A stretch of DNA of 64,000 bases from NCBI RefSeq assembly GCF_003931915.1, contig NZ_RSAA01000019.1, forward strand, positions 1-64,000, written 5' to 3'. A program made the position numbers and the translations under genes. Under the pieces are notes generated by a model. The model saw nothing but the letters and a program-made list of their open reading frames with translations. It did not search any database and had not been told where the DNA came from. Every line of letters starts with the position of its first letter. Position 1 is the first letter of the stretch. Below, in pieces: positions 52,738-61,177 of the stretch. Origin of the DNA: Saccharopolyspora rhizosphaerae (GTDB lineage Bacteria; Actinomycetota; Actinomycetes; Mycobacteriales; Pseudonocardiaceae).

Positions 52738-54648
52738 TCAGGGTTGGGGGGCTGTGGTTGCTGGGTGGTGCTTGGGAGTGGCGATGCCGTTGAAGAAGGC
52801 CGTGAGGTCTGCGTGGGCGTTGATCGGCAGGACGTGGGAGACGTAGTGGTCCGGGCGGACCACCACGACGGCGCCGTCCCGGCTGATCTCGCAGGCTTCG
52901 AAGACGTCGTCCGCCGGGTCCGCCGCGTAGACCTTCTCGTAGTCGACGAGCTGGTAGGGGCCGACCTTCGGCAGGTACGCGCGCGGCACCCGGCCGAGCT
53001 CGACCTCCGCGTGGGGCTGCTGGTAGACGACCTTGACGTCGAAGCAGGCGTCGACGTCCCGGTCCTGCGGGGTGTGGGCGACCACCGGTGAGTCCGGAGA
53101 ACTGGTGATCCACTCCGCGAAGTCGGTGGCCGCGGACGGTTCCCCCGGGGCCGGCCGGTCGGCGAAGACGTAGATGCGCCACCGGCCGTCGGCGCGGTGG
53201 TGGTGACCGAGGTGCACCGGGTTGCCGTCGCAGACGCGGGAAACCGGGTGGGACTTGAAGCGCTTGCCGATGGGGAACCCGGCCGCGAGGTCCTGGTGCT
53301 CGGCTCCGGCGGTGATCATCGACGGCTCGTACCGGGTCATCAGCCCGGCCGGGAACTCGGCGGTCTTGACGTAGAAGTCCTCCAGCTCGGTCGGGTCGGA
53401 GAGCTTTTCCGGCTTGGCCGCCATGAGCTTCGACCAGCGCCGGTCGAAGTCGATGAGGTCCTGGGCGATGACGTGCCGCTCGGCGGAGTAGGTGTCCAGC
53501 AGCGACAGAGCGGCGCGACCGTCGAGGACGTGCCCGACCTTCCAGGCGATGTTCCACCCGTCCTGCATGGACACGTTCATGCCCTGACCGGCCTTGGCGC
53601 TGTGGGTGTGGCAGGCGTCGCCGGTGATGAACACCCGCGGGTGCCGCACACCCACCAGCTCGGCCGGCACGTCGTCGAACTTGTCGGTCAACCGGTGCCC
53701 GACCTCGTAGACGCTGCGCCAGGCCACGTGCTTCACGGTCAGCGTGTAGGGGTGCAGGATGCGGTTGGCGCGCGCCTCCACCTCGGCCTGGGTGGTCTCG
53801 CGCACCTTGCCGTGGTCCTCGTCGGAGATCTCGCCCAGGTCGACGTACATCCGGAACAGGTAGTTGCCCTCGCGCGGGATGAGCAGGATGCTCCCGCCGT
53901 CGTGGGACTGGATCGCGCACTTGGTGCGGATGTCGGGGAAGTCGGTCTCGGCCAGCACGTCCATCACGCCCCAGGCGTGGTTGGCCCGGTCGCCGACCAG
54001 TTCTCGCCCGATCGACTCCCTGACCCTGCTGCGCGCGCCGTCGCACCCGATGACGTAGCGGGCCCGCACCGTCCGCTCGAGGCCCTCGTCGACCCCGGCG
54101 GAGCGGCGCAGCCGCACGGCCACCTCGTCGGTGCCGACGTCGAGGTCGAGGAACTCCCAGCCGTAGTCGGGTTCGAGACGGCCGGGTGCGTTGCGGGCGG
54201 CTTCGGCGAAGTAGTCGAGCACCCGGGCCTGGTTGACGATCAGGTGCGGGAACTCGCTGATCCCGGTCGGGTCGTCGGGCGCCACGGCGGCGCGCACGAT
54301 GTTGCCGGGCTGGTCCGGGTCGGGCTTCCAGAACGCCATCTCGGTGATCCGGTAGGCCTCTTCGGTGATCCGCCCGGCGAACCCGAACGCCTGGAAGGTC
54401 TCGACGCTGCGGGCCTGGATGCCGTCGGCCTGGCCGACTTCGAGCCGGCCGGGCCTGCGCTCGACCAGTCGGGTGGTGAGGTGCGGGAACTGCGCCAGCT
54501 GAGCAGCGGCGATCATGCCGGCCGGTCCGCTGCCCACGATGAGGACGTCGACCTCGTCCGGCAATTCCTGGGGGCGGTCGAGGCCCACGCCCGCGGCGGG
54601 TTGCACGCGGGGATCGCCGGAGACGTAGCCGTGGTGGTGGAACTGCAA
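52738..54648 (-). CDS. FAD-dependent phenol-hydroxylase-type monooxygenase
   Basis: The 636-residue protein matches single-component aromatic hydroxylases such as phenol 2-monooxygenase and 3-hydroxybenzoate 4-monooxygenase (MobA). It has the ADP-binding motif VLIVGSGPAGMIAAAQLAQF near 35-54, the family motif YVIGCDGARSRVRESIGREL near 198, FAD motif FITGDACHTHSAKAGQGMN near 343 and a C-terminal thioredoxin-like domain. The start is an unusual TTG at 54648 with GAGGAG seven bases upstream. It is the last gene of the homoprotocatechuate operon, 98 bp after hpaD, so it may make 3,4-dihydroxyphenylacetate from a hydroxyphenylacetate. The substrate is inferred from context only. Confidence 0.9.
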   Translation of the reverse strand: MQFHHHGYVSGDPRVQPAAGVGLDRPQELPDEVDVLIVGSGPAGMIAAAQLAQFPHLTTRLVERRPGRLEVGQADGIQARSVETFQAFGFAGRITEEAYRITEMAFWKPDPDQPGNIVRAAVAPDDPTGISEFPHLIVNQARVLDYFAEAARNAPGRLEPDYGWEFLDLDVGTDEVAVRLRRSAGVDEGLERTVRARYVIGCDGARSRVRESIGRELVGDRANHAWGVMDVLAETDFPDIRTKCAIQSHDGGSILLIPREGNYLFRMYVDLGEISDEDHGKVRETTQAEVEARANRILHPYTLTVKHVAWRSVYEVGHRLTDKFDDVPAELVGVRHPRVFITGDACHTHSAKAGQGMNVSMQDGWNIAWKVGHVLDGRAALSLLDTYSAERHVIAQDLIDFDRRWSKLMAAKPEKLSDPTELEDFYVKTAEFPAGLMTRYEPSMITAGAEHQDLAAGFPIGKRFKSHPVSRVCDGNPVHLGHHHRADGRWRIYVFADRPAPGEPSAATDFAEWITSSPDSPVVAHTPQDRDVDACFDVKVVYQQPHAEVELGRVPRAYLPKVGPYQLVDYEKVYAADPADDVFEACEISRDGAVVVVRPDHYVSHVLPINAHADLTAFFNGIATPKHHPATTAPQP

Positions 54649-54746
54649 CGATCTCTCCTCACTTCGTCGTGAGCTCTGCCGTGGGCAGTTCTCGCCCGGA
54701 CCGGCTGCGGATCACCGGTTCCGGCGAGGACCGTCCGCTCCTGCGC

Positions 54747-55805
54747 TCATAGCGATGTCCCGAGCTTGAAACCCTTCTCCTCGTCCCCCTGGCGCGTGTA
54801 GGAGAACCCGTCGGCGCCGACGGTGACGGCCATCTCGCTGGAATCGGTGCGCTCGACGAGCGGCTGCGGGTTGCCGTCGAGGTCCAAGACCGGGGAGGCC
54901 TCGGTGTACCAGGACGGAACGACGGGGTTGCCCCACCAGTCGCGACGCTGGTTGTCGTGGACGTCCCAGGTCACGACGGGGTTGTCCGGGTCGCCGGTGT
55001 AGTAGTCCTGGGTGTAGATCTCCACCCGGTGCCCGTCGGGGTCGCGGATGTAGAGGTAGAAGGCGTTGGACACCCCGTGCCTGCCGGGCCCGCGCTCGAT
55101 GACGTCCGACATCCGCAGCGCGCCGAGCTTGTCGCAGATCGACAGGACGTTGTGCTTCTCGTGGGTGGCGAAGGCGATGTGGTGCAGCCGAGGTCCGTCG
55201 CCGCCGGTCAGGGCGGTGTCGTGCACGGTGTCCTTGCGCCGCAACCAGGCCGCGTAGGTGGTGCCCTCGGCGTCCTGGATGTCCTCGGTGACCCGGAACC
55301 CCAAGTCCTCCAGGTACTTCCGTCCCTCCGGCACGTCCGGGGTGACCTGGTTGAAGTGGTCCAGCCGCACCAGCGCGCCCGGCGTGTGGAGGTCGTAGCG
55401 CCACGCGAGCCGCTCGACGTGCTCCACCTCGTGGAAGAACTCGTACGGGAAGCCCAGCGGATCGGTCACCCGCACCGAGTCCCCGACGCCCTTCGTGAAC
55501 CCGTTCCTGCGCCGTTCGGTGCGGCAGCCGCGGGCGGCGAACCACTGCTCGGCCCGGTTCACGTCCTCAGGGGTGCGCACCCGGTAGGAGAACGCCGCCG
55601 CGGCGGCCACCGGGCCCTTGCGCAGCACCAGGTTGTGGTGGATGAACTCCTCGAGCGTGCGGAGGTGGATGACCTCGTCGTCCTCCTCGGTGACCACCAG
55701 GCCGAGCACGTCGACGTAGAACTCGCGGGCCCTGGCCAGGTCGGTGACCACCAGGTCGAGGTAGGCGCAGCGGACGATGTCGGGAGGGGTGAGATCGGCG
55801 TTCAT
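54747..55805 (-). CDS. hpaD: 3,4-dihydroxyphenylacetate 2,3-dioxygenase (type I extradiol)
   Basis: The 352-residue protein has two vicinal-oxygen-chelate domains and closely resembles HPCD of Brevibacterium fuscum and MndD of Arthrobacter. The metal triad is His150 in VRLDHFNQV, His209 in RLHHIAFATHE and Glu262 in DPDGHRVEIYTQDYY. Other landmarks are GRHGVSNAFYLYIRDPDGH and WDVHDNQRRDWWGNPVVPSW. It cleaves homoprotocatechuate between C2 and C3 to 5-carboxymethyl-2-hydroxymuconate semialdehyde using Fe(II) or Mn(II). The start has GAAGGAG upstream. The dehydrogenase for its product lies 25 bp upstream. Confidence 0.95.
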   Translation of the reverse strand: MNADLTPPDIVRCAYLDLVVTDLARAREFYVDVLGLVVTEEDDEVIHLRTLEEFIHHNLVLRKGPVAAAAAFSYRVRTPEDVNRAEQWFAARGCRTERRRNGFTKGVGDSVRVTDPLGFPYEFFHEVEHVERLAWRYDLHTPGALVRLDHFNQVTPDVPEGRKYLEDLGFRVTEDIQDAEGTTYAAWLRRKDTVHDTALTGGDGPRLHHIAFATHEKHNVLSICDKLGALRMSDVIERGPGRHGVSNAFYLYIRDPDGHRVEIYTQDYYTGDPDNPVVTWDVHDNQRRDWWGNPVVPSWYTEASPVLDLDGNPQPLVERTDSSEMAVTVGADGFSYTRQGDEEKGFKLGTSL

Positions 55806-55830
55806 CGTTGAAGCTCCTTCACCTCCGGCG

Positions 55831-57318
55831 TCAGGCGCCGAACTTCGGGGTGTGGACGGGGGCCAGCGAGATGTGCATCGCCTGCTGGTCGGAGTAGAAG
55901 TCCAGCGACCGGTAGCCGCCCTCGTGGCCCAGGCCGGAGGCCTTGACGCCGCCGAAGGGGGTGCGCAGGTCGCGGACGTTGTGCGAGTTCAGCCAGACCA
56001 TCCCGGCGTCGATGCGCTGCCCGACGTTGTGGGCCCGCTCCAGGTTCGAAGTCCAGACGTAGGCCGCGAGCCCGTACTTGGTGTCGTTGGCCAGCCGGAC
56101 GGCTTCTTCGTCGCTGTCGAACGGAGTGATGGCCACGACCGGCCCGAAGATCTCCTCCTGGAAGATCCGCGCGGTCGGCGGGACGTCGATGAACACCGTC
56201 GGCTGCACGTAGTTCCCGGACTCCAGCCCCTCGGGCCGCTCGCCGCCCGCGGCCAGCGTGGCCTCGGTCTTGCCGAGCTCGATGTAGCGGGTGACCTTCT
56301 CGTGGTGCTCCGGGTGCACCAGCGCGCCGACCTCGGTGGCCGGGTCGTGCGGATCACCGACCCTGACGTTGTTGGCGCGTTCGACGTACCGGCGCACGAA
56401 CTCGTCGTAGATGCCGCGCTCCACCAGGACGCGGCTGCCCGCGGTGCAGCGCTCGCCGTTGAGCGAGAACACGCCGAAGACCGTGGAGTCGATCGCCGCG
56501 TCGAGGTCGGCGTCGGCGAACACGACGGCCGGGCTCTTGCCACCGAGCTCCATCGACAGCGCCTTGAGCGTCGGCGCCGCGTTGGCGAAGATCTGCTGGC
56601 CGGTGGCCGATTCGCCGGTGAACGAGATCAGCTGCACGTCCTCGTGCTTGACCAGCGCGTCCCCGGCCTCCTCGCCGAACCCGTTGACGATGTTGAACAC
56701 CCCGTCCGGGACTCCGGCCTCGCGGAAGATCTCCGGCCACAAGCCGGCCGAAAGCGGCGTGAACTCAGCGGGTTTCAGCACCACGGTGCACCCCGAGGCC
56801 AGCGCGGGGGCGAGCTTCCAGCTCTCCAGCATGAACGGGGTGTTCCACGGCGTGATCAACCCCGCCACGCCCTTGGGCTTGCGGTTGACGTAGTTGACCT
56901 GCTTGCCCGGGACCTTGTAGGTGTCGTCGGCCTGCGCCACGACCAGGTCCGCGAAGAAGCGGAAGTTCTCCGCCGCGCGCTTGGCCTGCCCCAACGCCTG
57001 GGTGATCGGCAAGCCGGTGTCGAAGGTCTCCAGCTCCGCCAAGCGCTCGTTGCGGGTCTCGACGATGTCGGCGATCTTGTTGAGCACCCGGGCCCGCTCG
57101 CGCGGCAACATGCCCGGCCACGGGCCGTCGTCGAAAGCCTTGCGAGCAGCCGTCACCGCGCGGTCGACGTCGGCACGCTTGCCCGAGGACGCCTCCAGGT
57201 AAGCCGTGTTCGACACCGGGTCGAGGACCTCGAAGGTGTCGCCGTCGAGGCTGTCGACGAACTCGCCGTCGATGAAGTGCTGGATCCGCTTGGGCAGATC
57301 AGCCGGCACGTGTTGCAT
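55831..57318 (-). CDS. hpaE: 5-carboxymethyl-2-hydroxymuconate semialdehyde dehydrogenase
   Basis: The 495-residue protein is an aldehyde dehydrogenase with Asn159 in LITPWNTPFML, Lys182 in VVLKPAEFTPLS, Glu257 in LSMELGGKSP and nucleophile Cys291 in NGERCTAGSRV. Sequence and length match HpaE/CHMS dehydrogenases. It oxidises the ring-cleavage aldehyde with NAD to the muconic acid. The start has GGAGGG upstream and lies 2 bp after the aldolase gene's stop, so the two are tightly linked. hpaD follows downstream. Confidence 0.94.
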   Translation of the reverse strand: MQHVPADLPKRIQHFIDGEFVDSLDGDTFEVLDPVSNTAYLEASSGKRADVDRAVTAARKAFDDGPWPGMLPRERARVLNKIADIVETRNERLAELETFDTGLPITQALGQAKRAAENFRFFADLVVAQADDTYKVPGKQVNYVNRKPKGVAGLITPWNTPFMLESWKLAPALASGCTVVLKPAEFTPLSAGLWPEIFREAGVPDGVFNIVNGFGEEAGDALVKHEDVQLISFTGESATGQQIFANAAPTLKALSMELGGKSPAVVFADADLDAAIDSTVFGVFSLNGERCTAGSRVLVERGIYDEFVRRYVERANNVRVGDPHDPATEVGALVHPEHHEKVTRYIELGKTEATLAAGGERPEGLESGNYVQPTVFIDVPPTARIFQEEIFGPVVAITPFDSDEEAVRLANDTKYGLAAYVWTSNLERAHNVGQRIDAGMVWLNSHNVRDLRTPFGGVKASGLGHEGGYRSLDFYSDQQAMHISLAPVHTPKFGA

Positions 57319-57320
57319 GA

Positions 57321-58286
57321 TCAGTTCCCTCCGGCGGTGGTGTCGGTGTCCTCGACCGGCGACAGGTGGTCCGCGCCTTCGGCCAGCAGCGCGCGGATCT
57401 TCTCCTTGCCGGCGTCGGTCGGCGTGATCAACGGCGGCCTGACGTGCTCGGAGGCGATGAGACCGCGCTGGGCCAGCACCCACTTGACCGGGGCCGGGTT
57501 GGTCTCCACGAAGATCAGGTCGACCAGCGGGTGGACGCCGTAGTGGATGTCCAGCGCCTCGTCCACCCGCCCTGCCTGGAAGGCGTCGTACATCTTCTTC
57601 GTCGCTGCGGGCGCGATGTTGGCCGTGGCGCTGATGAACCCGGTCCCGCCCAGCGCCAGCAGCGGCAGGCACAGCAGCTCGATGCCCGACCACACCAGCA
57701 GGTCGCGGCCGGCCGCCTTGATCACCCGGGAGAAGTGCTCGAAGTCCTTCGTCGTCTCCTTGATCCCCACGAAGTTCGGCACGTCCCGGTGCAGCCGCGC
57801 CACCGTCTCCGGCGCGATCTCCACCGCCGTCCGGCTCGGCACGTTGTAGGCGATGATCGGCAGGTCCGGGTACTCCTGGGCCACCGTCTTGTACCAGGTG
57901 TAGAGCGCTTCCTGGGTCGGCCGCGCGTAGTAGGGCGTGATGATCAGCGCCGCGTCGACGCCCGCGTCGAACGCGGCGCCGGTGAGCTCGATCGTCTCGT
58001 CCAGCTTGGCCGAACCGGTGCCCGGGACGACGGGTGCGCGGCCGTCGACGGTCTTGAGGACCGTGCGGATCGCGTCCGCGCGCTCGTCGATGGTCTGCGC
58101 GCTGGGCTCGCCGGTGGACCCACCGATGGAGATCCCGTCGGAGCCCTGCTTGAGCTGCCACTCCACGAGGTTGCCCAGCGAGGCGTGGTCGACCTCGCCC
58201 TCGGCGGTGAACGGCGTGATCACCGGGGCGATCGAGCCGGTCAGTTCCTGGGGACGGGAGCGCCAGGCGCCCGGTCGGTTGCTCAT
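57321..58286 (-). CDS. DapA-family aldolase/lyase in the homoprotocatechuate operon
   Basis: The 321-residue TIM-barrel protein is in the dihydrodipicolinate synthase / N-acetylneuraminate lyase family. The Schiff-base Lys176 lies in NFVGIKETTKDFE, Tyr147 in IIAYNVPSRT, and the GGSTGEPSAQT pyruvate-binding loop is present at 55-65. Biosynthetic DapA is unlikely here. In this operon it stands where HpaI (4-hydroxy-2-oxoheptanedioate aldolase, pyruvate plus succinate semialdehyde) would be needed, and DapA folds can do that retro-aldol chemistry. This would be a non-homologous replacement of HpaI; the call rests on context. Confidence 0.88.
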   Translation of the reverse strand: MSNRPGAWRSRPQELTGSIAPVITPFTAEGEVDHASLGNLVEWQLKQGSDGISIGGSTGEPSAQTIDERADAIRTVLKTVDGRAPVVPGTGSAKLDETIELTGAAFDAGVDAALIITPYYARPTQEALYTWYKTVAQEYPDLPIIAYNVPSRTAVEIAPETVARLHRDVPNFVGIKETTKDFEHFSRVIKAAGRDLLVWSGIELLCLPLLALGGTGFISATANIAPAATKKMYDAFQAGRVDEALDIHYGVHPLVDLIFVETNPAPVKWVLAQRGLIASEHVRPPLITPTDAGKEKIRALLAEGADHLSPVEDTDTTAGGN

Positions 58287-58353
58287 CGCTGTACCGCCTC
58301 TCCGCGATCGTCTGTGGTCACGCCCGGGTTGAAGGCTCGTGGCCGCGGCTCGG

Positions 58354-59847
58354 TCACCCGGCTCCTCCTCGCTCGCGCTCGGCCTCGTAGCGGCGGCGCC
58401 ACTCGCCGCTCAGCGGGTACAGCCCGTCCACCGCCGCGCCCTCGGCGACGCGGGCGGCGATCCACTCCTCCTCGGCCTCCTGCTCGAGCGCGGCGTCGAG
58501 CACCTCGTCAAGCAGCGCGGGCGGGATGACCAGCACGCCGTCGTCGTCGCCGACGATGACGTCACCGGGTTGCACGGTCGCCCCGCCGCAGGCCACGGTG
58601 ATGTCGCTGTCCCACGGCACGTGCCTGCGCCCGAGCACCGCGGGGTGCGGCCCGCCGGAGAAGGTGGGGATGTCGAGCTCCTTCACCGCGCTGTGGTCGC
58701 GCACGCCGCCGTCGGTGACGATGCCCGCCGCACCCAGCACCTGCGCTCGCAACGCCAGGATGTCGCCGACGGTGCCACTTCCCCGCTCCCCGCGCGCCTC
58801 GACCACGAGCACCTCGCCGGGCTCGAGCGAGTCGAAGGTGCGCTTCTGGGCGTTGTACCCGCCGCCGTGGCTGCGGAAGAGGTCCTCGCGGGCGGGCACG
58901 AAGCGCAGCGTGCGGGCGCGGCCGACGAGCTTGCTGCCGGGCTTGTCGGTGCGCACGCCGTCGATGGACAGCTGGTTGTAGCCGTGCTTGCGCAGCTGCG
59001 CCGACAACGTCGCGACGGCGACCCGGCGCAGCTTGGCGATGTGGTCCTCGGCGAGCGCGAACGGCGGCTCCAGCCCGGCCGCCTCCCGGCTGCCCCAGGC
59101 CTCGGCCCGCTGGTGGTCGTCGACCGACGGTTGCGCGCTGAACTGCGGCAACGGCTCGACGCCCTCGACCACGGTGGTGCGCAGCCGTCCGGTGCTGTGC
59201 TCGGTGCCGGGCACGTCCACCTCGACCTCGACGACGTCGCCGGGCTGCACCACGGACGACCCCGCGGGCGTGCCGGTGAGGACGACGTCACCGGGTTCGA
59301 GGGTGATCAGCTGGGAGAGGTCGGCGATCAGCTCGCCGAACGGGAACACCACGGTGCCGGCGGAGTCGTCCTGGACCTGCTCGCCGTTGACCCAGGTGCG
59401 GACCCGTAGCGAAGCCGGGTCGACCGCGTCGGCCGGGATGCTCGCCGGCCCCAGCGGCGTGTAGCCGTCACCGCCCTTGGAGCGCAGGTTGGCGCCCTTG
59501 TCGGCGGCCCGCAGGTCGTAGACGCCGAGGTCGTTGGCCGCGGTGATCGCGGCGACGTGCGACCAGCCGTCCTCCGGCGAGATCCGGCGCGCGGACTTGC
59601 CGATGACCAGCGCGATCTCGCCCTCGAAGGCCAGCAGCTCGGTACCGGCCGGACGTTCGACCGTCCCGTCGGTCGCCGCCAGCGAGGTCACCGGCTTCAG
59701 GAAGTACGACGGCTTCGACGGCGCCCGTCCGCGCTGGGCGATCCGCGACGGGTAGTTCAGGTGCAGCGCGAGGACCTTGCCCGGCCGCCCGACGAGCGGG
59801 TGGTGCGCGAGGCCTTCGGCCGGAGAACGAACGGCATCGGTCGTCAT
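58354..59847 (-). CDS. Fusion of FAH-family decarboxylase/isomerase (HpaG-like) with an RraA-like aldolase/decarboxylase
   Basis: The 497-residue protein has two different enzymes in one chain. Residues 1-240 form a fumarylacetoacetate-hydrolase domain with metal ligands Glu75 and Glu77 (AFEGEIALVIG) and Asp106 (AANDLGVYDLR), plus VVLTGTPAGSSVVQPGD. Residues about 265-480 form an RraA/HMG-aldolase domain with GDILALRAQVLGAAGIVTDG, GGVRDHSAVKELDIPTF and DDDGVLVIP. In E. coli, HpaG is two tandem FAH halves (decarboxylase and isomerase); here the second half is replaced by an RraA fold, which in relatives performs metal-dependent retro-aldol or oxaloacetate-type decarboxylation. First gene of the operon, 67 bp before the aldolase gene. 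Confidence 0.9.
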   Translation of the reverse strand: MTTDAVRSPAEGLAHHPLVGRPGKVLALHLNYPSRIAQRGRAPSKPSYFLKPVTSLAATDGTVERPAGTELLAFEGEIALVIGKSARRISPEDGWSHVAAITAANDLGVYDLRAADKGANLRSKGGDGYTPLGPASIPADAVDPASLRVRTWVNGEQVQDDSAGTVVFPFGELIADLSQLITLEPGDVVLTGTPAGSSVVQPGDVVEVEVDVPGTEHSTGRLRTTVVEGVEPLPQFSAQPSVDDHQRAEAWGSREAAGLEPPFALAEDHIAKLRRVAVATLSAQLRKHGYNQLSIDGVRTDKPGSKLVGRARTLRFVPAREDLFRSHGGGYNAQKRTFDSLEPGEVLVVEARGERGSGTVGDILALRAQVLGAAGIVTDGGVRDHSAVKELDIPTFSGGPHPAVLGRRHVPWDSDITVACGGATVQPGDVIVGDDDGVLVIPPALLDEVLDAALEQEAEEEWIAARVAEGAAVDGLYPLSGEWRRRYEAERERGGAG

Positions 59848-59855
59848 GCCCGAGG

Positions 59856-59867
59856 ATCGTATACGAT
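59856..59867. promoter_or_regulatory. Palindrome ATCGTATACGAT, candidate GntR operator
   Basis: The perfect 12-bp palindrome ATCGTATACGAT lies in an unusually AT-rich patch, 9 bp from the start of the leftward operon and 90 bp from the divergent GntR gene. TATAC-type centres are typical of GntR (FadR subfamily) sites. It would block the leftward transcript. Confidence 0.7.
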
Positions 59868-59957
59868 GACATATCTGATTACAATGCAGAACGCGGCAGC
59901 GTCCGGAGGACCGCCCCTCGGGCGAGAGGGACTGCCACGCCGGCGAAACGAGGAGCG

Positions 59958-60635
59958 ATGACCACCGACGCAGCAGCGGAGAACAACGCCACCAGCAAAT
60001 CGCAGCTGGCGTACGAGTGGCTGCGCGACCGGATCGTCTCGCACCGGTTCACGCCCGGTTACCGGTTGGTGCTCAGCCAGCTCGCCGCCGAGCTCGGCGT
60101 GAGCACCGTCCCGGTCCGCGAGGCCATCCGCCGGCTGGAGGCCGAAGGTCTGGTGACCTACGAGAAGAACGTCGGCGCGCAGGTCGCGCTGGTCGACGAG
60201 GGCGAGTACGTCACCACCATGCAGACCCTCGCGGTGGTCGAGGGCGCGGCCACCGGCTTCTCCGCTCCCCTGCTCACCGCCGAGGACCTCGCCAAGGCGC
60301 GCGCGATCAACGACCGCATGCGCGAAACCCTGGAGCACTTCGACCCGCGCCGGTTCACCGAGCTCAACGAGGAGTTCCACTCGGTGCTGTTCCTGCGCTG
60401 CCCCAACGAGCACATGACGGACCTGGTCCGCCGGGGCTGGAGCCGGCTGCGCATGCTCCGCGACTCCACCTTCAGCTTCGTGCCCGGCCGCGCCGTGCAG
60501 TCGGTGGCCGAGCACGACCACCTGATCCACCTCATCGAGACCGGCGCGGCGCCCATCGAGGTCGAGCTCGCGGCCCGGAACCACCGCACGGCCACCCTCG
60601 ACGCTTTCCTCACCGCCCAGCACCCGAAGCGCTGA
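59958..60635 (+). CDS. GntR-family regulator divergent from the homoprotocatechuate operon
   Basis: The 225-residue protein has a winged helix at about 15-80 (AYEWLRDRIVSHRFTPGYRL, AAELGVSTVPVREAIRRLEA) and an FCD domain with FTELNEEFHSVLFLRCPNEH, AEHDHLIHLIETGAAPIEVE as the metal-binding histidine and aspartate segments. Divergent position and the palindrome in the shared spacer make it the likely local repressor, with a hydroxyphenylacetate-pathway acid as probable effector. The start at 59958 has GAGGAGCG upstream. Confidence 0.9.
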   Translation: MTTDAAAENNATSKSQLAYEWLRDRIVSHRFTPGYRLVLSQLAAELGVSTVPVREAIRRLEAEGLVTYEKNVGAQVALVDEGEYVTTMQTLAVVEGAATGFSAPLLTAEDLAKARAINDRMRETLEHFDPRRFTELNEEFHSVLFLRCPNEHMTDLVRRGWSRLRMLRDSTFSFVPGRAVQSVAEHDHLIHLIETGAAPIEVELAARNHRTATLDAFLTAQHPKR

Positions 60636-60774
60636 AACCAGCCGCCGAACGCGCGCTCCGCCTCGCGCCGCGCTCAGAGGCCCCCGGAAGCGCGACAGCA
60701 CAGCACCCGCGCGACCCCCGCGCACCCTCCTGACGTGCCCACACCCGGCCACGAGGGTCACCCGAGCAGGGGGC

Positions 60775-60802
60775 GGGTGACATGTCGCGCGAGATGTCAC
60801 CC
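60775..60802. repeat. 28-bp inverted repeat of the GTCGCGCGA type
   Basis: GGGTGACAT (60775-60783) pairs with ATGTCACCC (60794-60802) around the centre GTCGCGCGAG. The centre links it to GATGTCGCGCGAG near 23.9 kb and GATGTCACGCGAAG near 52.26 kb, which sit beside the main palindrome clusters, and a diverged TCGAACTTCG lies at 60897. No gene is seen in 60636-61177. Confidence 0.6.
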
Positions 60803-61099
60803 CCTCCCTCGCAAGGGTGGCACCGTGGCCTCACGGCCGAGGCCGGGCTGCTGCGGGGTCCGTGCGGGTGCGCTCGGTGCGAGTCGCATCCCCGGCTCGA
60901 ACTTCGGGAGCCCGCCGTCGAACTGCGCGCGACGTGGGGAAGGGGTCTGCGGGTACGTGGGGGCAGTGGGTTCGGCGGCCTTCTGCCCGGTGCCGGCCGA
61001 GGCGTCGTGGGCGTCGAGTGTGTGAGCCAGGCGTGCGCCGGCCAGCTCGTAGCGGACGCGCCGTCCGGCGCACCCGACCACGGTCCACCGCGATGGCAT

Positions 61100-61150
61100 G
61101 GCGCCGACGTGCGCTGCGTGGTCGTGGGCCACGCAGCGCACGTCGGCGCC
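61100..61150. terminator. Perfect 22-bp hairpin between convergent genes
   Basis: Arms 61100-61121 and 61129-61150 are exact reverse complements with a 7-nt loop (TCGTGGG). The hairpin lies 27 bp beyond the stop of the leftward inositol-type operon and downstream of the rightward GntR gene. It is probably a factor-assisted or U-tail-free intrinsic terminator for both. Confidence 0.88.
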
Positions 61151-61177
61151 GGGAGCTGACCGCCGGTCGCGGTGGGA

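Noticed and set aside
50412..52793. 793-residue plus-strand open frame spanning the StyA gene and both spacers
   Set aside because: It crosses the StyA-like gene antisense and repeat clusters and shows no recognisable domain.
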